A DNA stretch of 64,000 nucleotides from Alicyclobacillus sp. ALC3 (GTDB taxonomy: Bacteria > Bacillota > Bacilli > Alicyclobacillales > Alicyclobacillaceae), in contig NZ_CP066784.1 of NCBI RefSeq assembly GCF_028751195.1, positions 1,612,001 to 1,676,000 on the forward strand, read 5' to 3'. A program made the position numbers and the translations under genes. Below, piece by piece: positions 8,061-16,964 of this stretch. The notes beneath the pieces were generated by a model that was given only the letters and a program-made list of their open reading frames with translations, searched no databases and had not been told where the DNA came from. Each line of letters begins with the position of its first letter. Positions within the stretch are counted from its first letter, which is position 1.

Positions 8061-9863
8061 TTACTGCAGCGACGCTTGTTGCTGCGCCGAACGCAGGACT
8101 CCTTCAGCGGCTTCCACGTCCGCCTGCAACTGCCAAACGTTCACTTCGTGACCTTCAACGGCGTTCAGAATCGCGGATTGCAGTTTGCCTGCTGTTGCGT
8201 CACGCCTTTGGGTCAGAGTCGAGATCTCGTTATTCAGCGTCGTGCCAAGTGAATTCGTGGCGTTCACGGCAGCTTCCGTGGACAGTTGGAGTGTAGCCAT
8301 GCCGAACGCGCCGACAGGTGCGTTCAGTTGCTTAAACACCGCCTCGGCTCGAAGAAGTTCCGGTGTTTGCCATGCGAGCCGGTTGATACGCGTCAGGCCG
8401 CTTAGCGCAGGTACGCCGTCGAACGATGCACCTGTCAGAGAGTAACCAAGCAATGTGTAAATCGTCGGCATCGTGTCCGTGTGATCGAGCCATTGGTAGG
8501 AAGTATGGTCGACCATTACGCCGGGTCCGACCATGATGGCCCACGTATGGAGGATGTCCGGACTCAGCGTGCCGTGGTTCCACAAGTAGTTTGAGTTGTT
8601 GCTCCAACCTGTGCCCCCACTGTAGCCGTAGTAGACGTCTGGTTTTGCGAACAGCACAAACGATGGGTTGCGGTCAGAGGCTGCTGAGACGCTCATGTGA
8701 AGAGCACTCAGTTCCGCCGGGTCAGCCACGTAGTTCCAGCCAGGGACTGCCGGCAGTGAAGCAAGGGTTTTTGGCAGTTGTGACTGGTCTTTAAGGTACA
8801 CCAAAGCCCCACTGTCGCCATAGACGGAGATGTTGGCAGGATTTTGCGTGTTCAGGGAATTGTTCGCCAGCCAGCCCGTCAAGTTGGTGGTGAGTTCGCC
8901 GTTTGGCATGTAGTGGTCGCCCTCGTCCGTCGTGAGCACAAACAAGGTGTTGGACGGGTTGATTCCAGCACCGCTCAGTTTGCCGAAAAAGTTGGCGAGG
9001 TCGGTGTTGTACGTTTGCAGGGTAGACTGATAAGTACCAGGTGCCGCCTGTTTCCCGTTCACTTCATGAGCGTCGTGCAGATAGGTAAACGTCACCGGCA
9101 CGCCGTGCGTCTGCATCTCATAGGTCGCCTGCAAAGACCAGTTCAGGTCCCCCCCGTCGCTCCATCCCGGGAAGCCGCCGAGAGTTTTAGCGGGGTCTGA
9201 CCACGACGCCGCGTTGTACAGGTACGGCAGGTTCGGCGACCCGAAGACAGCCGAGCCGTTGACTTCGTGCACCGCAACCCCGAGGTAATCCGACGGATTG
9301 GTATCCGCGTTGCCTTGCATCATCGCGGGCGTTACTTCTTTTGAGCTCTCGAGTTCCATGTCCGGTGTGCCGACGGCGCCGACAGACCAGCCGTGCTGGT
9401 TAAATGCCGTCCAGTTCGGTGTGGTCGTCACATGCGGTTGGCCATCGGGATCACTCGAAGTCCAGTACCTGAAACTGGAGTATTGGAAACCCGACGACGT
9501 GTTTTCAAAGAATCCCTGGTCGATCACGCCCGTTTTGCTGGGGTACTTACCGGTCATATCGGATAGCATGCCGTCTTGCGTGTGCGAGACGAGTATGGTG
9601 TGGTCGTTGGCAAACAGCGTACCTTGATGCATGAAGCGCACAATGGCCGGCATCTGCGCAATGTCGCTTTGGTGCACATTATCCATGATGATGTACACGA
9701 CGTGGTGGATGTGACTGCGAGAATCGCTCACGTGGACAGCCCGCGGCTTCATACTGGCAAACACGTCTTTGGGCGCCGCAACGGTCGCACCGACGAGCCC
9801 TAGCGTGGATGCCAGAACTACCAATGGAATGACTTGCTTGCGCGACGTAGACCAAAAATTCAT
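8061..9863 (-). CDS. Exported alkaline-phosphatase-superfamily protein
   Basis: This 600-residue protein has an N-terminal signal peptide (about residues 1-30) and a type I phosphodiesterase/alkaline phosphatase fold. Visible family blocks are VVYIIMDNVH, the nucleophile region TQDGMLSDMTGKYPSKTGV, HDAHE, LTTDEGDHY and NHGTLSPDILHTW, which supply the expected metal-binding Asp/His residues. The last 90 residues are Ala/Gln-rich and probably helical. ATG 9863 follows GGAGGAGA. It probably hydrolyses phosphate mono- or diesters outside the cell; the substrate is unknown. It is monocistronic, with about 200 bases upstream. Confidence 0.82.
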   Translation of the reverse strand: MNFWSTSRKQVIPLVVLASTLGLVGATVAAPKDVFASMKPRAVHVSDSRSHIHHVVYIIMDNVHQSDIAQMPAIVRFMHQGTLFANDHTILVSHTQDGMLSDMTGKYPSKTGVIDQGFFENTSSGFQYSSFRYWTSSDPDGQPHVTTTPNWTAFNQHGWSVGAVGTPDMELESSKEVTPAMMQGNADTNPSDYLGVAVHEVNGSAVFGSPNLPYLYNAASWSDPAKTLGGFPGWSDGGDLNWSLQATYEMQTHGVPVTFTYLHDAHEVNGKQAAPGTYQSTLQTYNTDLANFFGKLSGAGINPSNTLFVLTTDEGDHYMPNGELTTNLTGWLANNSLNTQNPANISVYGDSGALVYLKDQSQLPKTLASLPAVPGWNYVADPAELSALHMSVSAASDRNPSFVLFAKPDVYYGYSGGTGWSNNSNYLWNHGTLSPDILHTWAIMVGPGVMVDHTSYQWLDHTDTMPTIYTLLGYSLTGASFDGVPALSGLTRINRLAWQTPELLRAEAVFKQLNAPVGAFGMATLQLSTEAAVNATNSLGTTLNNEISTLTQRRDATAGKLQSAILNAVEGHEVNVWQLQADVEAAEGVLRSAQQQASLQ

Positions 9864-10062
9864 TTCCGAATCTCCTCCATGAATCCAAGAATAGAAGAAC
9901 TAGTACAGTCCACTCTAGTAGGGAATTATGAAGGAAATCCGCAGGAAATCTATAGTTTGCACAAACTCCTGTAAATGTTGAGTAAAGCGCTCTCAGCCGT
10001 GTCTCAGCCGTGTCTCGGCCGCGCAAAATGTCTTGCGTCAAGGGAATCTTGCAGCCAAACGT

Positions 10063-10965
10063 CTAGACCACTCGAATTAGACTCTGCCACAGGTAATAGG
10101 TTGCATAGCTACGCCACGGCGCCCACGGTTCAGACAGTTGCCTCACCTCATCCTCCTTCGGTCGATGTTCTAACCCATACAGTTTTTGGATCGCGTTTTG
10201 AACGCCAATGTCCGCCGCGGGCATCACGTCCGGTCTACCCATGCCAAAGAGCAGGAAACATTCAACCGTCCACCGACCAACGCCCCGAAGAGGCATTAGC
10301 GTGTCGTAAATTTCGGCATCCGACTTGCTCCACAGTTCGTCCAAGCCAATACGGCCGTTGACAACCGCACGGGCGAAGTCGATGACATATTCTGCTTTAC
10401 GTTGGCTGAAGGAAAGCGCCCGGAGGTCCTCATACGACCAGTCAGCGACCCGTTCTGCAGAAGGGAAGACCGGCAGCGAAGTGCTGTGCCAATCCACCAC
10501 CTCACCGCCCAAATCGACCAACCGCTCCACCAAAGTCGCGGCGAACTGAACATTCAGCTGCTGCCCGACAATCACCTTGACCATTGACTCGAACAAATCG
10601 GCGTCCTGGATAGCCCGGAGGCCGTAGAGTTGTTTAATGAGTCCCCCCCAACCGGCCTGAGTCTCCATCCGCGAATAGAACCCTTGCAGATTCACATTTG
10701 TACTAAACATCCGAGCCAAACGCTCGCGAACCTCAGCCCCTTCACTTTCCGTAAGGCCCTCGGGGTATATGAGACGCAGCATTGGCTGGTCAACAGTCCC
10801 CTCGTCAACCACTGTGACCGGTACCAACCGTGTGCCGAGCCGGATTACTCGCGTGAAGGAGCCTGCCGTCGCGTCAATCACCGTGACTTTGGAAGGTCGG
10901 GACAACGGTCGCCGAAGCATTTGGCGGAAGTCAAAAGGGCTCGTGGGAATCAACTGTTCAGGCAT
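10063..10965 (-). CDS. alkA: DNA-3-methyladenine glycosylase II (AlkA-like)
   Basis: This 300-residue base-excision-repair enzyme removes alkylated purines. The HhH-GPD hallmark is clear in the C-terminal half: LRGVGRWTVECFLLFG followed by the catalytic-region aspartate in MPAADIGVQ. The IVGQQLNVQFA block is typical of AlkA. The ATG at 10965 is chosen because AAAGGAGA precedes it; an upstream extension rich in Arg/Ala lacks such a site. It lies 69 bases downstream of adaA on the same strand, probably one operon, so the methylation sensor and the glycosylase would be induced together. Confidence 0.92.
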   Translation of the reverse strand: MPEQLIPTSPFDFRQMLRRPLSRPSKVTVIDATAGSFTRVIRLGTRLVPVTVVDEGTVDQPMLRLIYPEGLTESEGAEVRERLARMFSTNVNLQGFYSRMETQAGWGGLIKQLYGLRAIQDADLFESMVKVIVGQQLNVQFAATLVERLVDLGGEVVDWHSTSLPVFPSAERVADWSYEDLRALSFSQRKAEYVIDFARAVVNGRIGLDELWSKSDAEIYDTLMPLRGVGRWTVECFLLFGMGRPDVMPAADIGVQNAIQKLYGLEHRPKEDEVRQLSEPWAPWRSYATYYLWQSLIRVV

Positions 10966-11034
10966 GTACGTCTCCTTTCTGCTTGTGGCTCGTCTCGCCG
11001 CTCTGCTCGTCGCGACGGATGCGGCCATGGGTTT

Positions 11035-11607
11035 TTACGGGCGCGCCTGATCAGGACGCAAGGATGAACGGTAGTCATGTGGACAAATCCCGAACTCCTT
11101 GCGAAACGTCGCTGAAAAATGAGACGCACTCTCGTACCCAACACGCAACGCGATAGCGCCAACGCTATCAGCTGTCGTCCGGAGATAGTCTTGTGCGCGC
11201 TGCATCCGAATGCGCCGCAGTCCGCCTGCCGGGGAATGCCCCGTGAATCGTTTAAATGTGCGTTGAAGGTGGTACGGGCTCACGTTCAACTCGTCTGCAA
11301 GTTCTTGCAACGTTAACGCTTCTTGATATCGAGAAGTGAGAATCTCAAGGACGCGGTTCGCAATTTCCGCATCAGGTGACATCTGCTTTGGATTATCGGG
11401 CTTGCACCGTTTGCACGGCCGAAAGCCCGCTCGGAGAGCTTCGTCCAGGCCAGGAAAAACTCGTACATTTTCACGGTTCGGCAAGCGGGATCGACAGGAA
11501 GGGAAGCAAACAATGCCCGTTGACACGATGCCAATGTACAGTTGCCCGTCAAAGTTTGTATCACGCCGCTTCATCGTCTCATACAGTTCGTCCGTTACAT
11601 CCTGCAT
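11035..11607 (-). CDS. adaA: AdaA-type methylphosphotriester sensor and activator
   Basis: This 190-residue protein has an N-terminal Ada zinc domain with four cysteines (Cys34, Cys38, Cys65, Cys68 in CFPSC and CKRC), then an AraC-type double helix-turn-helix (LTLQELADELNVSPYHLQRTFKRFTG to GYESASHFSATFRKEFG). As in Bacillus subtilis AdaA, it would take a methyl group from DNA phosphotriesters onto a cysteine and then activate repair genes. It lacks the C-terminal O6-methylguanine domain of E. coli Ada, which is supplied by the divergent gene at 11853. Downstream alkA completes the alkylation-response cluster. Confidence 0.93.
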   Translation of the reverse strand: MQDVTDELYETMKRRDTNFDGQLYIGIVSTGIVCFPSCRSRLPNRENVRVFPGLDEALRAGFRPCKRCKPDNPKQMSPDAEIANRVLEILTSRYQEALTLQELADELNVSPYHLQRTFKRFTGHSPAGGLRRIRMQRAQDYLRTTADSVGAIALRVGYESASHFSATFRKEFGICPHDYRSSLRPDQARP

Positions 11608-11852
11608 CCTTCGTCACCACCTCGCTCAGAAGCTGCGTGCGGACACCTTAAAAACCAGTCTACTTGCGATTGGCTGCCATGGGTAGTGAGCGAAAACAAG
11701 AGCACAAGAAACCGCTAGGCTTATTTCTGCCTCCCGACTATCGTGATGTTGCTGTCACATTCGCAAATCCTTACTTCGACGTGTGCCAACGCTTATAGTG
11801 GAGGTGCAGAATCGGAGCCCGTCAGAGTTGACGCGCTGGAGGGGTAGAAGAA

Positions 11853-12389
11853 ATGGGACAACAAACGGACGTGTACTGGGACACGCTGCAGCATGGAGAC
11901 TGGACACTCCACTTTGCAGCCACGGATACAGGGCTATGCTGCATCAGCTTGCCAAACGAAACACTCGATACGTTGCGACAGTGGCTGACGAGGCATGTGA
12001 GCGGTGCCAATCCGATTCACGACCCGGAGGGATTGCGCCCATACGTGGAACAGGTTGCAGAATACCTCGAGGGTCGTCGTACAGAGTTCTCCCTCCCGCT
12101 CGACCTCAGAGGTACACCATTTCAGGTCAGTGTGTGGCGCACTCTGCTGACGATCCCGTTTGGAGACACACGGAGCTACTCACAAATTGCAGAAGGTATT
12201 GGGCAGCCCTCCGCTGTCCGGGCCGTGGGAGCCGCAAACGGCGCCAATCCGATACCAATTGTCATCCCTTGTCATCGAGTCATCGGAAAGAGTGGGAAAC
12301 TCACCGGATACCGCGGCGGTGTTGAGATGAAGGCCGAGTTGCTGGGGCTGGAGGGGCTCATGTCCGCAAGAGACTGGGGCAGTCACTAA
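11853..12389 (+). CDS. adaB: O6-methylguanine-DNA methyltransferase
   Basis: This 178-residue suicide repair protein transfers O6-alkyl groups from guanine to Cys140 in the IPCHRV active site; the preceding FQVSVWRTLLTIPFG and the AVGAANGANP helix are typical of the family. The ATG at 11853 follows GGAGGGG. It is divergent from adaA-alkA with a shared regulatory region of about 245 bases, unlike the adaA-adaB tandem of Bacillus subtilis. It may also be called Ogt; AdaB is preferred because of the AdaA neighbour. Confidence 0.93.
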   Translation: MGQQTDVYWDTLQHGDWTLHFAATDTGLCCISLPNETLDTLRQWLTRHVSGANPIHDPEGLRPYVEQVAEYLEGRRTEFSLPLDLRGTPFQVSVWRTLLTIPFGDTRSYSQIAEGIGQPSAVRAVGAANGANPIPIVIPCHRVIGKSGKLTGYRGGVEMKAELLGLEGLMSARDWGSH

Positions 12390-12600
12390 ACGGTCGCAGA
12401 GCGATGGTGGGGAAAGGGGTAGGCTGCTGGTCGCGGGCTATCCGGAAGCTTTTTCCGCTTAACGCACCAACCGGTAATCTGTCCTGGTATTGTACCACCC
12501 TATGCCGCTCCTCCGAAATTCCCCACTCCTCATCCCGCATTCCGCCGTCCTGAATAACGAACTCTGATACATAGAGAAGATTCACTCTAATTTGCAGAAA

Positions 12601-13806
12601 CTAGACAGCCATTTCAGAGAACAATGCACTATGTATTATTCTAGCAGCATCTCCTCTTTGGTGCGATCTAAACCAATAAGAGGCCACATTTTGGTACGCG
12701 CGGGAACCAAGAACATCAATATCATGCTGCAACAACGCATTCGAGATAACACTTTGAATTGTGTCCCACTCTCTCTGTTCACGAATGTTACCTACAATTG
12801 TAATTTTAGAACACGGAGTAACTTGATGAAATTTTGAGTTTATCTTAGTTAAAGAAGCGTTGAGCACATCCTCATTCGAATAACTAGCGATGTATACAGA
12901 CCCCTGACCTTGGAAGTGTACCTTCTCGACAACAAAACCATCATCACCATCGAAATCCATAAATTTCCGAACGTCACCTGACGTTTCGGAAAAGCTTATT
13001 TGTACAAGCTTATCTGTCAATGCGATGCCTTTAATATTAGGGGAACTTTGTGCCTCGTTGTTTTCGGAATGACTCAAAATGGTGGTACCAGGTGCATCTG
13101 AAATTGTCTTGCGAATGCGTAGAGGAACTTTTCTCTCCGCTGCCAAATGAACCGCTGAGGGATGTAGCACAGTCGCCCCATTAGACGATAAATCATACAT
13201 TTCCGAATAAGATAAGTTAGTAACATGGCGAGCTTCCGGAACGATTCGCGGGTCCGCAGTCATGATACCGTTCACGTCTGTAAATATCTCTACGTATACT
13301 GCCTTAAGTGCGGCGCCTAAAACGACAGCAGTTATATCACTACCGCCACGACCTAGAGTCGTCACATCACCTAGCTCGCTTGCTCCTTGAAACCCCATCA
13401 CAACAGGGATGGTTCCCCTACTAACCAATTCCAACATTCTATCTGGATTCACATTCAAAACTTCAGCGTTACCGTAGTTATCATCTGTAACAATCCCCGC
13501 CTGCTGACCACTTAATACGGTAGCACGGAGTCCCCTGCTTTCTAAACAGCTAGCGAATTTAACGGCGCTGATTGCCTCCCCGCATGCCAATAAAGTATCA
13601 CGCTCTCTCCTAGAGACAGCACCGTCATGCACAAGGGCAAGGAGGGTGTCTGTCGAGTAGGGCTCGCCCTTTCTCCCTATTGCAGACACTACGACTACTA
13701 CAGAGTGACCCTCTGAACGCGCCTCATCAATATGTCTGACAGCCGCGCTTCGTTTTTCATCTGAATCTAAAGAAGTACCACCGAATTTTTGGACAATAAG
13801 CCCCAT
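12601..13806 (-). CDS. Aspartate kinase (DapG/LysC type)
   Basis: This 401-residue enzyme phosphorylates aspartate, the first step toward lysine, threonine and methionine. The amino-acid kinase domain starts with VQKFGGTS and includes TTLGRGGSDITAV and the FTDVNGIMTADPR loop. Two C-terminal ACT repeats (GIALTDKLVQISF..., SKITIVGNI...) would bind an allosteric amino acid. ATG 13806 follows AGAGAGGA. It lies 23 bases after a PheB-like ACT regulator and is likely co-transcribed with it. The sequence is more AT-rich than the repair genes to the left. With DapA- and DapB-like genes nearby, it may be a pathway-specific second aspartokinase. Confidence 0.92.
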   Translation of the reverse strand: MGLIVQKFGGTSLDSDEKRSAAVRHIDEARSEGHSVVVVVSAIGRKGEPYSTDTLLALVHDGAVSRRERDTLLACGEAISAVKFASCLESRGLRATVLSGQQAGIVTDDNYGNAEVLNVNPDRMLELVSRGTIPVVMGFQGASELGDVTTLGRGGSDITAVVLGAALKAVYVEIFTDVNGIMTADPRIVPEARHVTNLSYSEMYDLSSNGATVLHPSAVHLAAERKVPLRIRKTISDAPGTTILSHSENNEAQSSPNIKGIALTDKLVQISFSETSGDVRKFMDFDGDDGFVVEKVHFQGQGSVYIASYSNEDVLNASLTKINSKFHQVTPCSKITIVGNIREQREWDTIQSVISNALLQHDIDVLGSRAYQNVASYWFRSHQRGDAARIIHSALFSEMAV

Positions 13807-13829
13807 AAAGCAACCATCCTCTCTCTTGT

Positions 13830-14279
13830 CTACCCCTGACCAACTAATAAAATATTTTCCACCCCAGAGATGCCATTCAGCTTTTCAATGGAGAGTCCAA
13901 TTTCAAAGTCCATATGGCTGGTATCGAGAGATATCGTAACCGACGCGATTCCCTGTAATGGGAGGGACTGATTAATGGTTAAAATATTGGCGTTATCTCT
14001 AGAGAGAGTATCCAGAACCTTCGATAACACGCCGGGGGTGTGTCTCAACATAAGAGAAATGGTTATTATGTAGGCCTGTTCTCTAGAATAAAATGGTTTT
14101 ACAACATTTTTATACTTATAGAATACACTTCTGGATATGCCAACCATCTTAGATGCGGTAAGAACGCTCATTTCAGGTTGCTGTTTCAATAATTCCATGA
14201 CTTCAACCGTTTTGCGCATACCGTCTGGAAGATGGGACTGGCGAATCAAGTAGTACGGGTTATCCATTTCATTTTCCAC
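13830..14279 (-). CDS. pheB: PheB-like ACT-domain regulatory protein (UPF0735)
   Basis: This 149-residue protein has an N-terminal helix-turn-helix-like part (TVEVMELLKQQPEMSVLTASKMVGISRSVFYKYK) and a C-terminal ACT domain (RHTPGVLSKVLDTLSRDNANI...). This is the layout of Bacillus PheB/YszB, which is about 147 residues long. The GTG at 14279 is preferred because GAGGAG lies nine bases upstream; the next ATG is too far from it. Pairing with aspartokinase instead of prephenate dehydratase suggests amino-acid-responsive regulation of the aspartate branch. The ligand is unknown. Confidence 0.85.
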   Translation of the reverse strand: MENEMDNPYYLIRQSHLPDGMRKTVEVMELLKQQPEMSVLTASKMVGISRSVFYKYKNVVKPFYSREQAYIITISLMLRHTPGVLSKVLDTLSRDNANILTINQSLPLQGIASVTISLDTSHMDFEIGLSIEKLNGISGVENILLVGQG

Positions 14280-14956
14280 ACCAGTGTACTCCTCTGAAGA
14301 ACAATTGTATTTTCTATGAGGACATATTAGCATGGGTAAGGAATGACTGCAACGTTATACTGACCAAATAGGAATTTGTCGCATACTCAACAGATCGAAA
14401 AATAATATTCCTTATCCTGAATATGGATTATGGTATCTGTAACGCATCTCCGGCACGTGGGTGAGGGTTGTCAGTTGAAAACGGCACTAGCTGCTCAGGG
14501 GAAGTTCAAACGGCTGATCGTTGTGTCAGCACCACTTTTTTCCACTTTGCTGTAGGAGGTTCAGGTCCGATCCGAAGAATGCAAGTACCCGTTCGACTTG
14601 CGGGTCATGGGGTCTGCCGTCATACGCTTCCATCCGCCGCGGTGGCCGTCCGTCATCGCTCGCCATCTGCTCAGGCAAGATGTCCGTGTACGTATCAGCA
14701 GCGACAGGAACATCACGTACTCGAACGACTTGACTCTGCTTTCTACATGGACAGGCGGCAGAATACCGTTCGACACAGAATAGGTGCAGGAAAGACGCCT
14801 AAATCCATTCTGCGAATCGGTGACATAGCCGCGCACCCGACAGAGATGTTTTAAAAGTTGTTCGTCGCCCCACCGACCTGGTTATGAGTAGGCGGGAATG
14901 TAGATTGTGAATTTTCAATACTTACCATGCTTTCACCTAACACCTAAAGCACTGGA
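14280..14956. other. Gene-poor stretch with one coding-like remnant
   Basis: No intact gene is seen. The AT-rich part (14330-14460) probably holds the pheB-aspartokinase promoter. On the minus strand, 14526-14798 is an uninterrupted 90-codon frame without a start codon near its beginning. It reads plausibly as protein (VRDVPVAADTYTDILPEQMA and, further on, PHDPQVERVLAFF). I do not recognise the family; it may be the 3' end of a decayed mobile-element or phage-like gene. Confidence 0.4.
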
Positions 14957-15214
14957 TCAGCCGTCATATGGCCCGATATCTGATAACAGAATTGGGCGGA
15001 CTGGAGTCTGAGCTCTTTGAAGTGGAACTGGCTTTCCTGTCGCCTGCTCAATGATATCACGGACAACCTGTTGGCAGACGCGCCCCTGACAGTATCCCAT
15101 TCCGGTACGAACTCTCTTTTTCACTCCCGGGAAGGCGTCTGCACCTTCGTCTATAGCCTTCAAAATTTCTGACAGACGGACTCCCTCACATCTGCATACA
15201 ATTAAGTCGTCCAT
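14957..15214 (-). CDS. BFD-like [2Fe-2S] protein, oxidase delta subunit
   Basis: This 85-residue protein has the bacterioferritin-associated-ferredoxin cysteine pattern: CRC at about residues 7-9 and CQGRVC near residue 50, which bind a [2Fe-2S] cluster. ATG 15214 follows GGAGGATAGATCAC; a longer frame upstream has no family similarity. It is the last gene of a run with the FAD/NAD-type, small ferredoxin-like and DAO-type subunits. This four-part set is seen in dye-linked proline dehydrogenase (alpha-beta-gamma-delta) and related opine and hydroxyproline oxidases. It probably relays electrons within that complex. Confidence 0.85.
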   Translation of the reverse strand: MDDLIVCRCEGVRLSEILKAIDEGADAFPGVKKRVRTGMGYCQGRVCQQVVRDIIEQATGKPVPLQRAQTPVRPILLSDIGPYDG

Positions 15215-15446
15215 GTGATCTATCCTCCTATACGAACAGATGCTTCGACCACCATCAGGTATCCACGATTTAAGAAATTTTAAAAGACTAGATTTGATCC
15301 ATACTTTCGATCCATAATTTCGTTTCATACTTTCGTTCCATATTTGGATAAAGATATGGCCCCTAAAGGTGTTGCACCTAATGGTCACGGCAATGAAGAG
15401 TGCACAGCAGTACAGACGATAACGGTTGGCTCGCGCCCCGGTACGT

Positions 15447-16685
15447 TCAACTCATGGACATAAACGTACTAATCGCACTATGCGATTCCCACAATTCGTT
15501 CATTTTCGCGTTCCCTATATCTATATTTGGCAAAAATTTAAAACTGGAATGGTCCCTTGTCTTTTGCACGTTTTGCTCTGCTTCCTCCAGGGTTAGACTC
15601 GTTCGTTTCCCCAAAAACCGTGAAATAGCAACTCCCGCAAGTCGTCCTTGAGCCATAGCTACCTTACCACTTTCGATTCCTACGATATTGCCCGCAACAA
15701 ATAGACTGTCTACTGGTGTAGACAAATCTGGTCCATGTAAAGGTACCACTCCCCCCAACTCGGGGATTCTAACCAGTGGGCAACCAACAACTTGTGCAAA
15801 GTCAACCAAGGGGTATAAACCGCCTGAAAGACAGACACTGTCTACAGCTACGTGTTCGCTAGGACCATTTGGGATCCCATTAATTGATACTCGTTGCAAG
15901 ATTACCGCCTCTACAACATCGGTTCCCTTGATAGCAATAACTGCTTTTCGCAGATAAATCGGGATGCCTTCAAGGTGAAGCAAATTGAATCTCAACGCGT
16001 GAATTGCCAGTTTGCTTAACTTGCCAGCCGCAAGGGGACCCATTTTACGATGGAACGAAGAGGTTGCAAGGCTCGAAACACTGGCCAAACGTCGCATTCC
16101 GTCAATGGGCAACCCAAGACCACTGTTTATTGGATGCACTGGCGGCAAAGCAACTCCTACTACGTTAATTCCGGCGCGCTGCATTTCAAGGGCCACTGAT
16201 ATGGCTAGTGGGTCGACCCCGACTACCATCACACGTTGACCAATGGATACACGGTGTACGTTCGTGAAAACTTGAGCAGCCCCAATGGAGACTACTCCCG
16301 GCAATGTCCATCCAGGCAGGGGTACCGCCCTTTCCACAGCCCCGGTCGCCAGCAGAATTGCTTTGGCGTCAATGTACTTCTCGGATGATCCCCTAAGATG
16401 TATCCTCCATTTACCAGAAGCCGACCAAGCTGTAACGCCACAAAAAATTTTCACATTTAAATTGCGCGCTTCTTCTTCAAGTCTTCGCGCCAGTTTCTTC
16501 CCGTCCCAAACTTTATCTTGTTCAGGTGCATATGGATCTTCAAATAACTGCCCGAGTAATCGTCCTCCAGGATACGGGTATTCGTCTATTACGGCAGCGG
16601 ATAGTCCTGTTCGAGCAATTTCCACAGCAGCAGACAAACCCGCCGGTCCTGCTCCGATAATGACAGCGTCAACTGTTAATGTCAT
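15447..16685 (-). CDS. FAD-dependent oxidoreductase, alpha subunit (HcnB/OoxA-like)
   Basis: This 412-residue flavoprotein has an N-terminal FAD motif (AVIIGAGPAGLSAA), a PYPGGRLLGQLF active-site region, an ILLATGAVERAVPLPG segment and a second dinucleotide site near RVMVVGVDPLAISVA. It matches the larger FAD/NAD subunit of hydrogen cyanide synthase, opine oxidase and D-hydroxyproline dehydrogenase complexes. Its start overlaps the ferredoxin-like gene by four bases (ATGA), so the two are translationally coupled. About 230 bases separate it from the BFD-like gene. It would oxidise or relay electrons from the substrate-binding subunit. Confidence 0.88.
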   Translation of the reverse strand: MTLTVDAVIIGAGPAGLSAAVEIARTGLSAAVIDEYPYPGGRLLGQLFEDPYAPEQDKVWDGKKLARRLEEEARNLNVKIFCGVTAWSASGKWRIHLRGSSEKYIDAKAILLATGAVERAVPLPGWTLPGVVSIGAAQVFTNVHRVSIGQRVMVVGVDPLAISVALEMQRAGINVVGVALPPVHPINSGLGLPIDGMRRLASVSSLATSSFHRKMGPLAAGKLSKLAIHALRFNLLHLEGIPIYLRKAVIAIKGTDVVEAVILQRVSINGIPNGPSEHVAVDSVCLSGGLYPLVDFAQVVGCPLVRIPELGGVVPLHGPDLSTPVDSLFVAGNIVGIESGKVAMAQGRLAGVAISRFLGKRTSLTLEEAEQNVQKTRDHSSFKFLPNIDIGNAKMNELWESHSAISTFMSMS

Positions 16686-16957
16686 TCTTCTTCAAGCCTC
16701 CCGGGACGGCTGGAAGAAATTCTAGTACCTTCATGCAACAGTGTCACACACGTGCGAACACCCTGCACCCCATTTACTACTGCACGACACTCATAACAAT
16801 GGCCGATGCCGCAATAAATACCCCTTGGTTCCCCTAGCGTTTCGTCAAACCGTATTGCTTTGATACCATTCGCTAGGAGCGCGACGGCAATGGGTTCATT
16901 TTCATACCCAATAAGGTATTGATCATTAAAAACAAACTTCACCGATTTCCTTTGCAT
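16682..16957 (-). CDS. Small [2Fe-2S] ferredoxin-like gamma subunit (HcnA-like)
   Basis: This protein of about 91 residues has the plant-type ferredoxin pattern C-x4-C-x2-C (CGIGHCYEC) with a fourth cysteine downstream (VRTC), as in HcnA/OoxA-type small subunits. The ATG at 16957, just after the upstream gene's stop, gives the family's usual N terminus. A start at 17005 would overlap that gene by 41 bases and adds unrelated residues. It sits between the two flavoprotein genes and is clearly part of one oxidase operon. Confidence 0.85.
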   Translation of the reverse strand: MQRKSVKFVFNDQYLIGYENEPIAVALLANGIKAIRFDETLGEPRGIYCGIGHCYECRAVVNGVQGVRTCVTLLHEGTRISSSRPGRLEEE

Positions 16958-16964
16958 GTCACTT

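Noticed and set aside
12390-12600. Possible small gene between adaB and aspartokinase
   Set aside because: The only frame is short, spans the intergenic gap antisense and lacks start signals.
14468-14854. 128-residue plus-strand frame
   Set aside because: No family signature and it is opposite a better coding-like minus-strand frame.
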